Assembly: GCF_024679095.1 (NCBI RefSeq) | Contig: NC_066549.1 | Location: 8,706,714-8,770,713, forward strand | Direction of reading: 5' to 3' | Origin: Eriocheir sinensis | Lineage: Eukaryota; Arthropoda; Malacostraca; Decapoda; Varunidae | DNA: 64,000 bases | Part shown: positions 24,966-36,870 of the stretch, in pieces | Position numbering within the stretch: position 1 is the first letter of the stretch | Layout: the number at the start of each line of letters is the position of its first letter | Translations under genes and position numbers: made by a program | The notes under the pieces: generated by a model | What the model was told of the DNA's origin: nothing | What the model saw: only the letters and a program-made list of their open reading frames with translations | Database searches by the model: none

Positions 24966-25058
24966 AAATATGAGAGGGCATACGCTATTACAACCGCGTG
25001 GCCTCTGTGCTCATCTCGTCCCATTAGCCCTTGAGCCTGTGGTGGGAAAGAATGTGAC
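24966..25058 (-). mobile_element. SINE family C, 3' fragment
   Basis: Carries 'gggcatacgctatta', 'gcgtggcctctgtgctcatc' and 'gcccttgagcctgtgg', the family C tail in minus orientation. Confidence 0.7.
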
Positions 25059-26199
25059 CATCTAAATTGCTTTGGCCGATTACATTCGATGGTGGTGAAA
25101 CAACGTCCTCCAAACGAAAGGATGACACACATCTGCGTCATTTTGCTGAGGGTTCCACACATTAAGAACTTTTATTATTATTGATAACACTGGAAAAAAA
25201 TAACGATAGAAAACTGTTTTTGAAGTCAATACGCGTCAGGAAGTAGGCAGACTGATCAATCATATGCACTTTTTATAGAGATTGACCCCGAGCCTTCCAT
25301 CAACTCCCCCCCTCCAAGAAAAAGAGATGCACCGATAAATATTTCAAAACACCTTGCCTCCTAAAAGTGCGTAGACTTTTTGAACACCATGTTGCTACAC
25401 GAGAATACTCCTGCCCTCAGGCCTTAAACTGTGAGGGGCAATCTGAAGTGTTTGGACTCAGAACGTGGCGCACATATCATTGTCCTAAGACCTGGCACAA
25501 TATTATTTCTGCCAAGTGCATACACATACCTGAAACTCGTTACAAAGGATGAGGTCTCCTGCCGCAGAAAAAAAGTGGTTCATCGCGGTTTAGGTGCAGC
25601 AAGAGAACATCGCGAGGTTAGACCAATGTTTAAAATCTCTTGGAATAAGTAAAATCCTTTGAATTCTTCTGCTGCCGGGCCTGACAGGGCGGGAGCGCCA
25701 GAAAAGATCGCTGCTCATGCATTGAATATAACCACCTTCCTGGACTGGGCCGCGAGACAGGAGAGCATCAGCCACCTTGATACCTGTCCATAGTAGTTTT
25801 GTTTTACTATGTTTTGCATCAAGGGTGCCTCCTGTCATTTAATAAACAACAAAGACACAATATAAAACCCACAAAGGCGATGATAAAGAAAAGAAAAGAG
25901 AAAGAAACACGAAAACTGTGGGAGATAAGACAGCGACGAGAAAGGCGAGAGGGGCCGAGAACGCGCATTTAGGAGGGCGTAAGGGAAGAAGAGAATACGA
26001 GTAAAGTGGACGCCGGGAAATCGATGAAGACTGATAGAGGAGATCGAGGGCGCCAATAAATACGGGCCGAGGAGGAGATTGAGGCGCTCGATAAACAGGT
26101 GGCGACAAGTACAAGGGGCGGGGGCCATTAGCGTCGGCCATAGAGGGACTGTCGGCCGGGAGTTACTGACTGCATTATTACCCTTATTTCCCCTCGCTG
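25059..26199. other. Unannotated stretch
   Basis: No supported gene. The purine-rich plus strand at 25870-26060 explains the minus-strand Ser/Leu/Phe-rich frames. Confidence 0.5.
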
Positions 26200-26437
26200 C
26201 TCTCTCTCTCTCTTGCTCTCTCTGGCTCCCGCTCTCGCTCTCTGTCTGTCTGTCTGTTTGCCTCTCCCTCTCTCTTTCTCTTCTCTTTCTCTTTCTCTTA
26301 ATCTTTTCACGCTTTCTCTTTCCTTAATCTTTGTCTTTCTTTTCTTCCTCTTATATCTTTCCCTTTTCTACTCGTCTCTTCCTCTTTCTTTTCCATTTTC
26401 TCTTAGTTTTTCTCTCTTTTTTTTCTTCTTTTTCTTC

Positions 26438-26516
<79 letters not shown>
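26200..26516. repeat. Pyrimidine tract with (TC)n array
   Basis: Over 300 bases of CT-rich sequence end in a perfect (TC)n at 26442-26516. Such tracts can form intramolecular triplex DNA. Confidence 0.9.
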
Positions 26517-26520
<4 letters not shown>

Positions 26521-27372
26521 TTGTGTTAATTATGTCAACGCATGATTTACTTTCTTTCGTGCCTCGGTGATGGTTTTATGACATCGTTCTGGATAACTTT
26601 TTTTTTTTTTTTTACCATATTGCAGTGATATCATATTTTTTTTTTTTTTTAGTTATCGTGGAGAATTTATCAATCCCGTTTTTTCATTATACTCAAGTAT
26701 TTTTAAGTTTCCTTTAATTAAAAGATACAGCACTGATAAACAAATCAGTTTTCACTAAAGACTGAACCATTTTCAATTTCTCTTATATTAACGACTGCTT
26801 ACTCCGGAATAAAAATTAACAAAAACAAAAACAAAAAACAAAAAATCTTCAAGTTTGTTTGTCTGTTTTCTGAATTCAGTGTCACTTTTAAGGTTTCTAT
26901 TAATAATTTGTCAAATCTAGTTCTCATAACTTACATATTAACCTTTCTGAAAGAATGTGTTAAATTTGATTTGATTTCCGTTAGCAGAGCTGTTCGTCCA
27001 TTAGCACACTGAAGTTCATTTCCAAATGTTCTCTCTTACCCTTATTATTTTTCACATCCCTCATCTGTAAGCCAAACAAGAGAATGGTTATCTCTGCACA
27101 GGCAACTGACAATTGGACAGACAACATTACACAACCTTTCCACACTTTCATACACATCCTTAAACACTTAAAGCATTGATAACATTTTCAAAAATCTCCC
27201 TTATTTAGATTACAATATATTTCCATGTTAAAGAGTGATAGCAAGCTCTTTATTAAAATAACAAACTTCGTAGTTTCTTAATTGTTGGACGCAAAGGCTC
27301 GGCCGAGCATAAATTGAACACCATCTTAGGAAGACGCCACCACTGTGCATCACAATTGCCGCTTCCTTTATA
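26517..27372. other. AT-rich unannotated stretch
   Basis: T runs and a CAAAAA-type patch at 26820 only. Confidence 0.5.
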
Positions 27373-27460
27373 CCATTGGTTCTTAACCTGGGTTCGACAG
27401 AACCCCAGGGGCTCGGTAAGCCAGTCTCAGGGGTTCGGCGAAGACCCTCCCGAAAAATAT
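27373..27460 (+). mobile_element. Possible hAT-type transposon end fragment
   Basis: The string 'ttggttcttaacctgggttc', followed by two GGGGNTTCGG/GGGGCTCGG motifs, resembles the terminal region of hAT-derived repeats common in animals. Only one end is visible and no 8-bp target duplication was found. Confidence 0.35.
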
Positions 27461-27681
27461 TGCAATTTTGCAATTGAATTTTAAGCAAATTTTCTTTAAT
27501 ACTTTTATGGATTAAAATGGTATCCATTCTTTGTATCATCCAAAATTAATATACATTTGAATTTTGAAGCAATTTTTCGTCATATTGCTTCAAGTATTTT
27601 CCAAATCCTTACGATAGACTTCTGAAGAAAAGATTGTTTTTGACGACGAGAATTTCATTAAATCCCTCTTCTCTGCTGATT

Positions 27682-27684
<3 letters not shown>

Positions 27685-27745
<61 letters not shown>
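27685..27745. repeat. (AC)n microsatellite, left of SINE pair
   Basis: About 30 AC dinucleotides, the first of three AC arrays that bracket two SINEs. Confidence 0.95.
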
Positions 27746-27750
<5 letters not shown>

Positions 27751-27990
27751 CGCTCCGGTGGCTCAGTAGACTCAGGCTCTGCTCTGTCAGGTTCCGGCCT
27801 GGCAGGCTGAGGTTCGAGCCCCGCTCAGACCAAAAGATATTTCTGCGGAGAGGGAAAGGTTACCATCCCCCTTTGAGCAAGGTGGCTGGGGTGTGTGGCG
27901 GCAGTACCCAGTGATAGGCAAACGAGCTCCGGATGCTCTCACCGGGAATTGATGGCGATCACGAGTTCAGCACGTGATCAGGCCGAAGTG

Positions 27991-27991
<1 letters not shown>
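27751..27991 (+). mobile_element. tRNA-derived SINE (family D)
   Basis: Begins with a tRNA-like head: box A-like TGGCTCAGTAGACTC about 15 bp in and a good box B, GGTTCGAGCCC, near 27811. A ~160-bp body follows and the element ends directly in (AC)n at 27992. The head supports internal RNA polymerase III promoter ancestry. The body has no similarity to families A or C that I can see. Confidence 0.7.

Positions 27992-28038
<47 letters not shown>
27992..28038. repeat. (AC)n microsatellite, between SINEs
   Basis: Tail of the preceding SINE and left flank of the next one. Confidence 0.95.
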
Positions 28039-28040
<2 letters not shown>

Positions 28041-28328
28041 CCCGGTAGCTCAGGGGTAGAGAGTCTGGCTCACAACCAGAAGGACCGGGGTTCGTTTCTA
28101 CGGCCGGTTGAAGATAAGTTGGGTTTATATTCTTTCACGTGTAGCCCCTGTTCACCTAGCAGTGAGTAGGTACGCGACGTCAGGCAAGGAGTTGTGACCT
28201 CGTTGTCGCGGTGTGTTGTGTGTGAGTGGTCTCAGTCCTCCCCAAAGATCGGTCACTGAGCTCTGAGCTCCTTTCGTAGGGGAACGGCTGGCTGTCTCGA
28301 GAGACCCGCGCAGTAGACCAAGAGGTGA

Positions 28329-28331
<3 letters not shown>
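28039..28331 (+). mobile_element. tRNA-Val(CAC)-like SINE (family E)
   Basis: The first ~70 bp fold like a tRNA. A D arm GCTC...GAGT contains box A TAGCTCAGGGG. An intact anticodon stem TCTGG/CCAGA (28064-28080) encloses loop CTCACAA, giving anticodon CAC (valine). A degenerate box B GGTTCGTTTC follows. Acceptor and T stems no longer pair, so it is not a functional tRNA gene. A ~220-bp body follows and ends at 'aagaggtgaatt' directly before (AC)n. I recall this body and tail from crab genomic repeats, which is memory and not a search. Confidence 0.75.

Positions 28332-28386
<55 letters not shown>
28332..28386. repeat. (AC)n tail of SINE family E
   Basis: About 27 AC dinucleotides immediately downstream of the SINE body. 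Confidence 0.95.
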
Positions 28387-28387
<1 letters not shown>

Positions 28388-29608
28388 CAGCTGGAAATTA
28401 AGGGACTAGACAAGGAAAGGAAAAAAGAACGAAATGATAATTGATTTTACCGTGAACATTGATTGCGTTCGCTGCCAGACGGAACTAATGATATCAAAGC
28501 GTCGCCTTTTTCCTTCTTTCGTGGAGCGTTACCGGCCGTGGGGTAATTAGATCCGATTCCCTCAAGGAGTCGCATCATGATCCAGTCTGGGGCCGAAAAA
28601 TCCAATGCCTCGTTAGTGCGTGCTTTATTTCACATGAAGGAAAGGCAGAACATGCGAAGAAAATGGGATTCCGTAGCTGACGGCTCCGAGAATTGTTGGA
28701 GAGATATCTTCGGCTGGGTATTTTTATATACCCTGGAAACGAGTTCCTTGAGGAGGCCGGCGCCTAGAATTCTGAAAAGGCGCAATTAAATGAGACTCCA
28801 AAATTAACTGCAGAGGTCAAAACAAATCAATAACCACCATGAAAGGGAACGACCCACCTCTGGTAACCATACGGCACGAAAACACAACCTCCTAACCGGA
28901 ACTCGGAAGGGATCGAACCTGTCCTTAGCAACCAGCCGCAGACGTGTCCCAGTAATGTAGAGTTATCCAGCGTCACTGGCGTCCCCGGAACACCCTCGGC
29001 GGGGGACAAGGACGCCATTACTCGCGGCCTCCAGAGCGGCTTTGGAACGCACCCGACCTGACCATCCGAGTGTTTCCTGGAAGATACAATTTCACCGGGG
29101 AAAAATCCTATAAATGTCCATAGCATCTTTAAGCTCTGTCAAGGGGCTCTGGATGCTGGTCCCCGCCAAGATAAGTTGGGTATGATGGAGTAGTTTTAGT
29201 GACATCTTTCCTTTCACATGATTTTACTTTGTCTTCTTTGTTGCCATAGTTTCTTCTTCTGTCCATGTATTTTCCTTCAGGGACGTCTTTGCTTGCGTTA
29301 AACTGCGAAGACAGTTCACTCCTGACAGGCAAAAGACAGACACAAAAATATAATCCAGCTATGTCGAGACCCTGAACTGATACTCCGTGGCTCAACTATA
29401 CACTGCCTTGTACCTGGCGTGTCTCTTTCCATAATAAAAACTCATCCTGGAATTTGAACTAAATGTGAGCCGCGAGAGCTGCTGTGAATTAATAGAAGGA
29501 TGAGGTAGTTAATATGTAGAGATTCATTCATACGCAAAACCCAATCTCCTTGTTGCCATCAGCCGTACAGAGATCACGCAGTTTTCTTCCTGACGCGGCG
29601 AATGTCAT
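28387..29608. other. Unannotated stretch
   Basis: A box-B-like GGTTCGATCCC occurs on the minus strand near 28915 without a clear box A. The 99-codon minus frame over it is unsupported. Confidence 0.5.
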
Positions 29609-29707
29609 GCAAAGGGAGCGACACATCTGCCCTCGGCATAGTGCTTGAGACACAGGTAACCTGTGTCTCAAGCACTATGCCGAGGGCAGATGTGTCGCTC
29701 CCTTTGC
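29609..29707. repeat. Perfect 49-bp inverted repeat, 1-nt spacer
   Basis: Left arm 29609-29657 begins GCAAAGGGAGCGACACATCT. It is followed by a single A and then by its exact complement (29659-29707). The centre reads ACAGGT-A-ACCTGT. The perfect pairing implies a very recent origin or an artefact. Confidence 0.95.
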
Positions 29708-29766
29708 TTCCTCTTTAATGTAGGAAAGACCTGTGACAGGTCTTTCCTACATTAAAGAGGAAGCAA
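29704..29766. repeat. Perfect 31-bp inverted repeat, 1-nt spacer, overlapping the first
   Basis: Left arm 29704-29734 begins TTGCTTCCTCTTTAATGTAG. After a single G the exact complement follows (29736-29766). The centre reads ACCTGT-G-ACAGGT, using the same hexamer as the neighbouring palindrome, and the two repeats overlap by TTGC at 29704-29707. Confidence 0.95.
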
Positions 29767-29988
29767 GACCGACGCCACGGGTCTCCCCACAACACAATAC
29801 AAATATCCAACAAACACAATAGAAAGTGCCGTCTCCAGAGAGCACAGGACTTTCAAACAATTAAGGTTTTGTATCTGAAACAATGAGTAACGTTTTAAGT
29901 CAAGACCCTATACATCACCATGCGTAAGAAAATATACAAAAATATAATTCCTGAATGTGAAAGTTTCGGCAGGTTAGACCAAATGGGG

Positions 29989-30313
29989 AGGCGGTGGCTG
30001 AGTGGTTTGCGTGACGGCCCCGCGTTCAGAAGCTCCAGGAGGGAGGCGGGTTCGAATCCTGGCCGCCGCACAGCTGAGGTTTTTCAGTCACCGTCGAGTG
30101 GCCTAAGACTACCCACATGCTGCTCTGAAGACCACCCATCAACCCGGGCTCTAGATAACCTCTCCCTCCAAAAGAGAGGCTCAAAGATGAGCTCCGGGGG
30201 ACAGCATGAGCCAACACAAGATGGCGCCACTATAAACACTCGCCTGCGCCAGAACGGGTTGTGCAAACCATCAGGCCCCACCTGGAAAAGGCCTACCGGC
30301 GCAAAAAAAAAAG
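29989..30313 (+). mobile_element. SINE family A, complete copy with tRNA-like head
   Basis: The head carries box A TGGCTGAGTGGTTTG (about 29995) and a perfect box B GGGTTCGAATCCT (30048-30060). Its end GGCCGCC can pair with the start GGCGG, like a class II (Leu/Ser-type) tRNA. A ~240-bp body follows, ending 'ggcctaccggcgc' and A11 (30303-30313). Three truncated copies of its tail are in this window. No flanking target duplication was identified. Confidence 0.85.
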
Positions 30314-31133
30314 TAAGAAGATTTTCATCATGAAAGTAAACAGTACGGAGACATGTAACTCTCACACACATCCAACTCATTCTTGCTGGCAAAGTGACAC
30401 CCACGAGTTGAGTATTTTGAGCTATGTACGTGAGGCGCAGTTCTGAGTCATCCGACAAGTTTAAATGAAATGTCAAAAAAGAAATATATTCGACATTCAT
30501 TCATTCCCAGGCTTCCAGCAGAAACACGGATATGCAATGAAAGGTTAACCGCTCATGTTAAAGGGAAAGGAATATAAACGATAACACTCAAAAAGGAAGG
30601 TAAATGTGGCGAGTGAGGGAGGAAGTCCACATGCCACACAAACATCAAATAATATTACACGACGTCATGACTCCAATTTGAGGATAAGGCAGTGAAAAAA
30701 GTGGGTCAAACATCTTGCGGAATCCTTAGCAGAAAACTATTAAGACCGTAGGAACGTGGTTTAATAGACAAATGAATTTTAAGTTTCCATAATAATCTGT
30801 AACAAAACTGCGGCTACTTTCAGGTGAGTATGTAGACTGCCGACTTAAAAGAGAGTCAGAAGTTTCTATATGAAGAGCCAGAATATATTCCCTTTAATGT
30901 ATATGATTTGAAAGTCACGAGCGTAAAATATATCTTCGTAATGTGGTTTACCAACTCCCAGATGCATGATTTACACTTTATAACGTTTAAAAAATCACAT
31001 TAAAGCCTTTGATAAACCCACGAAGTATTTTTTTTGGTTATTTTTGTTTACAGATCTTCACGTGAGACCAGAAGGCGGGAGAGGGATTTTTTTTTATCAC
31101 ATCGTATCGCAAGGGCAAATGTATCAAACAGCC
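30314..31133. other. AT-rich unannotated stretch
   Basis: No supported gene or repeat. Confidence 0.5.
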
Positions 31134-31134
31134 G

Positions 31135-31236
31135 CCTCTCCTCTCCTCTCCTCTCCTCTCCTCTCCTCTCCTCTCTTCTCTTCTCTTCTCTTCTCTTCTC
31201 TTCTCTTCTCTTCTCTTCTCCTCCCCTCTCCTCTCC
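31135..31236. repeat. (TCTCC)n to (TCTTC)n pentanucleotide array
   Basis: A pure pyrimidine array switches unit sharply from CTCTC-type to CTCTT-type near 31172, and back at the right end. This suggests two phases of expansion. Confidence 0.9.
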
Positions 31237-31439
31237 TCTGTGTCCGGAATAAAATTTACAAAACTACATAGAAGTTATACAAAACAGATTCGTTGTATTT
31301 GCTTTCACGCTCCACACCCGGAAATAACCAATATTTAAAGCAAATCTCATCAAAGGTCTTAACATTTGATATTCAACCTGCAGATTTAATCATGCGAGTT
31401 GTTTCGTTCGTAGATTTGTTGCCAATAATAACTACATTG

Positions 31440-31875
31440 AAATCTCTAACCTTATACCTATTTATCTATCTATATATCTGTCTATCTGTCGATCTATCTA
31501 TCTATCTATCTGTCTATCTATCTTTTTAAATATCAATCTATCTATATATTTATCTACCTATCTATCTTTTTAAATATCAATCTATCTATATATTTATCTA
31601 CCTATCTATCTATCTGTCTATCTATCTTTTTAAATATCAATCTATCTATATATTTATCTACCTATCTATCTATCTATCTGTCTATATATCTTTTTAAATA
31701 TCAATCTATCTATATATTTATCTACCTATCTATCTATCTGTCTATCTATCTGTTTATCCGTCTATGTCTGTGTCTGTCTGTCTGTTAATCTGTCTGTCTC
31801 TCCATCTGTCTCTATCTATCTGTCCACCTATCTCTCTCTTTTTCTATCTATCTATTTATTTATTTATCTATCTAA
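31440..31875. repeat. (TCTA)n array with higher-order repeats
   Basis: Imperfect TCTA/TCTG tetranucleotides include four copies of a 45-65-bp block marked by 'tctttttaaatatcaatcta' at 31521, 31565, 31625 and 31689. The tetranucleotide array was therefore itself duplicated in larger pieces. Confidence 0.9.
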
Positions 31876-32141
31876 CAAACAAAGACCAAAAAACTTGCTT
31901 AACACACCAAGACCCCGGTCGATGGAGTTCCTGTTTGGGGAAATGAGCACAGCAGGGCGACCATTGTGACGGAGGCGAACCAGCGTCAGGAGAACGTCCC
32001 TCAACGCCACTTACGAGGAGACGGAAAATTAATAAAAAAGTTGGAAGACGTGAAAAAGAAAAAGAAAAAACTCGCCGGATATGAGAAGAACAAGAGTGAA
32101 GGACCTTGAAACTTACGTCTTTGTCTGCTGGCACGTCGAAG

Positions 32142-33189
<1,048 letters not shown>

Positions 33190-33300
33190 TTGTTTTTTTA
33201 TTGTTTTATTTTTATTTTTACAGCAAAGGAGAGACAGACAAGAGCACAAAAAGAGGAAATACCGTAATAAAAAAAGCCCGCTACTCGCTGCTTCTGTGTG
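33190..33300 (-). mobile_element. LINE 3'-UTR tail (family L), minus orientation
   Basis: Carries 'acagcaaaggag', 'gagcacaaaaag' and 'aaaaaagcccgctactcgct' with a poly(T) left end. This is the complement of the family L tail. Confidence 0.75.
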
Positions 33301-33652
33301 GGTATATCTGTTTGCTTGTTTGTTTGTTTGTATGTTTGCTTGTTTTTTTGTTTGTACGAGAGACAGAGAGGTGGGACAACGGGCAAATATAGTTGATGTC
33401 AAAGAAGATTAACGGGTATACGAGAGAAAAATTAAAGGCTAATATTGAAAGAAAGAATATGTGAAAAAGAAACTCAGATATTTTAAAGGAAAGAAAAGCT
33501 ATGCGACACAAAGCCAGAAATGTTGAAAGAATGAAGCGAATCGAAAGAAAAATAGAAAGAAAAATAGAAATCAACAGACAAACAAAGAAACACAAACCTG
33601 TAGGAATAAAAAGAAAAGAAAAACGAGGAAGCGGAAACGAAAAGAACCAATG

Positions 33653-33654
<2 letters not shown>

Positions 33655-33717
<63 letters not shown>
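33655..33717. repeat. (CA)n microsatellite
   Basis: About 31 uninterrupted CA dinucleotides. Confidence 0.95.
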
Positions 33718-33718
<1 letters not shown>

Positions 33719-35359
33719 AAAAAAATGAAAAAAATCTAGGGATGGACCATGCACGTAGGGGAAACTACAAAAAAAATACCTAAGTGGCACCAAGGAGTTC
33801 CAGCTGAGCACAGTGACCCCTTCAATCGTGTACTACAAGGGGAACCAGTTTTCCTTTAATGGCACTGATCAAACACACGAGGCCCCCAACACCAGGCACC
33901 TGCACACAGTTACGTCGACACAAGGAGACCAATGGGCTATAAAACACACGGAAAGACCGATAAGTACACTCATAAATTGCCGTCAGCCTGTCACCCTTTC
34001 CGTGGCGAGGAGGAGGGTGAGGAGCAGTGTTCGCCCCCTGGTCCGTTGCGCGTCATTGAATCTGTTTCATGTTATATATTGATTTTTTTTTTTCACAGCA
34101 GCCCCCTCATGTGAATACGTCCGTGCGTTGAGAGATAAATAAGAGGAAAAAACGAATATGTGGCCCGGGGCTCGTGATGGTGGAGAGCGAGGCCATAAGG
34201 TCGTGTCATAAGGGCGGGAGGAATCCACAACCGAGCGGTGTTATGAGACCGGCGGGCGAGAGGGACCCAGGACAGAGAGGCGGGCACGAGAGGAAAATCA
34301 GACACATTCCTATTCAACATTGCGCTTTCATTTCCCAGGAATGGAAAGAGAACAGACTGAATTGATTAGTATTCAGTATAGACTACTTCTCTGGACTAGT
34401 TATTTGACAGTCTTGAGTAAAATGTGAAAGAGGTGCGTGGCGACAGTGGGGCAGCAGCCTGTACGTGGCTCCAGGCCGCCGCCGCCGCGTCAGAGCAGGC
34501 TGGGCAGCGAGACACGTTCAGCCGGCCCATAACACCATGGATATTGTTTTCCAGAAGGCCAGCCATCTTTACGACGCTTTTCCGAGCAGCAGCACGGTGG
34601 TTTTTCTTGAAAAGTATTTGTTTTATTCACCATTATTTCCCTACGATTCCCCCTTTCTCTTTGTCGTATTATAATATGAAATGAACCACAGCCTCGAGGG
34701 GGATTAAGACCAGTACTTAATTCTTTCCCATTAGCATCAAAGCATTCACAAGTAAAACACTAACACTTTTACGTAAGATAACGCACGAGGGACAATCAGC
34801 GCATATAATATTTCTGACAGACAATTTATACTTCTGAGTAAAGATTATAATATAATTGCATTATATAAATATGGATATTTAAAAAAGGTTTTCACAAAAG
34901 TTATTGCAGTGAAGCATTTGTAATCAACTTCGGAGTTACATACGCTACAAAGAGTTCTTATACTTGAGAAGTCTTGAAAAGGAACCTAACAACTGGCAAA
35001 GGCTCACAGCTCAGTTTATTCATTAGTCAGTCAGTTACGACCTGCTAGATAACTATTGTCTTCGCTTCGTAACAGCCTTTCCCCTCCTCTACGCGAAGGA
35101 AAAAGTTATCTTCTTTGGCAGGAATTTCAATGTGATTATCATTTGCCCCTGACATAACGCCTTTGACGAAGTTGAAGGCACTATTTTGTCTTAATCTATT
35201 TTCTTCGCCTTCCAAATGCTATTTTTTTTTTTTATATGAGCCTAGTGAAGTCTTTAGTTTATAGTACGTAGAGTGAGAGGACTCCAGTCATACAGTACAG
35301 CTATAACCTATGCTCCCAACTTAACCTATCTTACAAAACTAAGAGAAAACGATTAACAA
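33718..35359. other. Unannotated stretch
   Basis: No supported gene. Short frames at 34174-34684 overlap in several phases and carry no domain. Confidence 0.5.
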
Positions 35360-35720
35360 TCTTTTTTTTTTACAACAAAGGAGGCAGCTCTAGGGCACAA
35401 AAAAAGGAAACAATAATAAAAAAGCCCGCTACTCGCTGCTCCTAAAAAAGAATCAGAAGAGGTGGCCGAAAGAGAGGTCAGTTTCGGGAGGAGAGGTGTC
35501 CTGATACCCTTCTCTTGAAAGAGTTCAAGTCGTAGGCAGGAGGAAATACAGATGAAGGAAGATTGTTCCAGAGTTTACCAGCGTGAGGGATGAAAGAGTG
35601 AAGATGCTGGTTAACTCTTGCATAAGAGGTTTGGACAATATAGGGATGAGCATGAGTAGTAAGGTCTTCTAGAAACTTATAATTAATACAGACTTCTGAA
35701 AAGTTAAAACCTTTGGAATC
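35360..35720 (-). mobile_element. Jockey/CR1-type LINE, 3' end with coding tail (family L)
   Basis: On the minus strand an open frame ends at 35478 with the C-terminal signature HPYIVQTSYARVNQHLHSF, then FIPHAGKLWNNLPSSVF and YDLNSFKRRVSGHL. I recognise this as the end of Jockey/CR1-like reverse-transcriptase ORFs, after the RT domain. A ~110-bp 3' UTR follows the stop, with 'aggagcagcgagtagcggg', 'gagctgcctcctttgttgt' and poly(A) (35361-35375 as poly(T)). Homology upstream of about 35720 is unclear, although the frame stays open to 35801. RT and endonuclease domains are missing. This copy proves that the family L tails elsewhere belong to a LINE. Confidence 0.8.
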
Positions 35721-35801
35721 AAAGTATCTGTTACTCCTTAACGTAAAACACATATGTAATGCAAATCTTTTATTATCTGTATACCTTTTCCTGCTTTCCA
35801 T

Positions 35802-36752
35802 GCGTTGAATTTAATATATAAATATGGCGTCATCACAAGGTTCACTTTAGTTTTCTTTTCGTAAATTTTCTCTTCCGAATTTCAATGAAGAATTAGTTTT
35901 TTTATGATTAAAAGTTTCTCTGCTGTAGGACAAACTATTTTACGTAAATTTATCATGGTAAGTATATATACTCTTTTCTTTCGTTACCTTAAAAGCGAAC
36001 TTGCAGATTTTTGAGCAGCTCTTTGCATTGGACCCTGACGTAAAGGCTGCTAAAGACAGTGGTCAGACTATGGCTCCCATGCTGCGGATAGCTTTTATGT
36101 TCCCCTAATGACTAATGACGCTGCAGCTTTGTGACTTTATTTTGCATCGCTTGATTGGTAGCCATGGATCCATGAATATAAATTACCAGATAATCGTATA
36201 GAGATTATGTTCATTAATATCCTCCTTCCCGCAAACATATTTGAAGAGAAAGTATTCACAATCAAAGGTTTTGCATTAAAAAAAAAAAAAAAAGGGGAGG
36301 GAGATGACAATCTTTACAAGAATAATTTAGAAAACCGTATAGCTACTTAATATTGAATGCTAAACAATGATATATATTATAGTATGGAGGCCAATGATTT
36401 ACTAGCATCAGCAGCGCACAGGCAATTTCTCTTACTTCTTTTCTCGTTAGTTTTCCAGCAACAAAATCCCTTTCATATCAGTCTTGAGCCAACGTGATTT
36501 GCTCCATGACCTGGCTGATTGCAACAATTGATACATTCCCTAATTTTCTTTGTGTTATTTTTTGGGTGAAATTCAGGGTGTTTACTGTTCATCGCCAGTA
36601 CTGGTGTATGCTCCACAACACCATAATCCCAGCAGAGAACTTTAAGGAAAATTATGCTAAAAAAAAACGCAAATATTACACGAAGAAAACAATCAGTCAC
36701 CACTGGAAAAATAAAATGCTGACATTAAATAAGTTTGCATTTGTTTCGTACT
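35802..36752. other. AT-rich unannotated stretch
   Basis: No supported gene or repeat. Confidence 0.5.
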
Positions 36753-36870
36753 GAGGATAACTCGCAGATATGTATTGTTCCCTTTGTAATATAGAGAATA
36801 GCTCGTAGATATATATTGTCCCTTTGTAATATAGAGGATAGATCGCAGATATATATTGTCCCTTTCTAAA
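36753..36870. repeat. 40/41-bp tandem repeat, three units
   Basis: Units start at 36753, 36794 and 36834 and share 'cgcagatatatattgtccct' with minor changes. Confidence 0.85.

Noticed and set aside
28039..28110. Functional tRNA-Val(CAC) gene
   Set aside because: The anticodon arm is intact, but acceptor and T stems do not pair and a SINE body follows directly.
28827..29126. Minus-strand 99-codon frame overlapping a box-B-like string
   Set aside because: Neither a protein domain nor a paired box A could be found. Possibly an unrecognised repeat.
29989..30067. Functional Leu/Ser-type tRNA gene
   Set aside because: Box A and box B are good, but the sequence continues into a repeated SINE body with a poly(A) tail. 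Tail copies occur elsewhere in the window.
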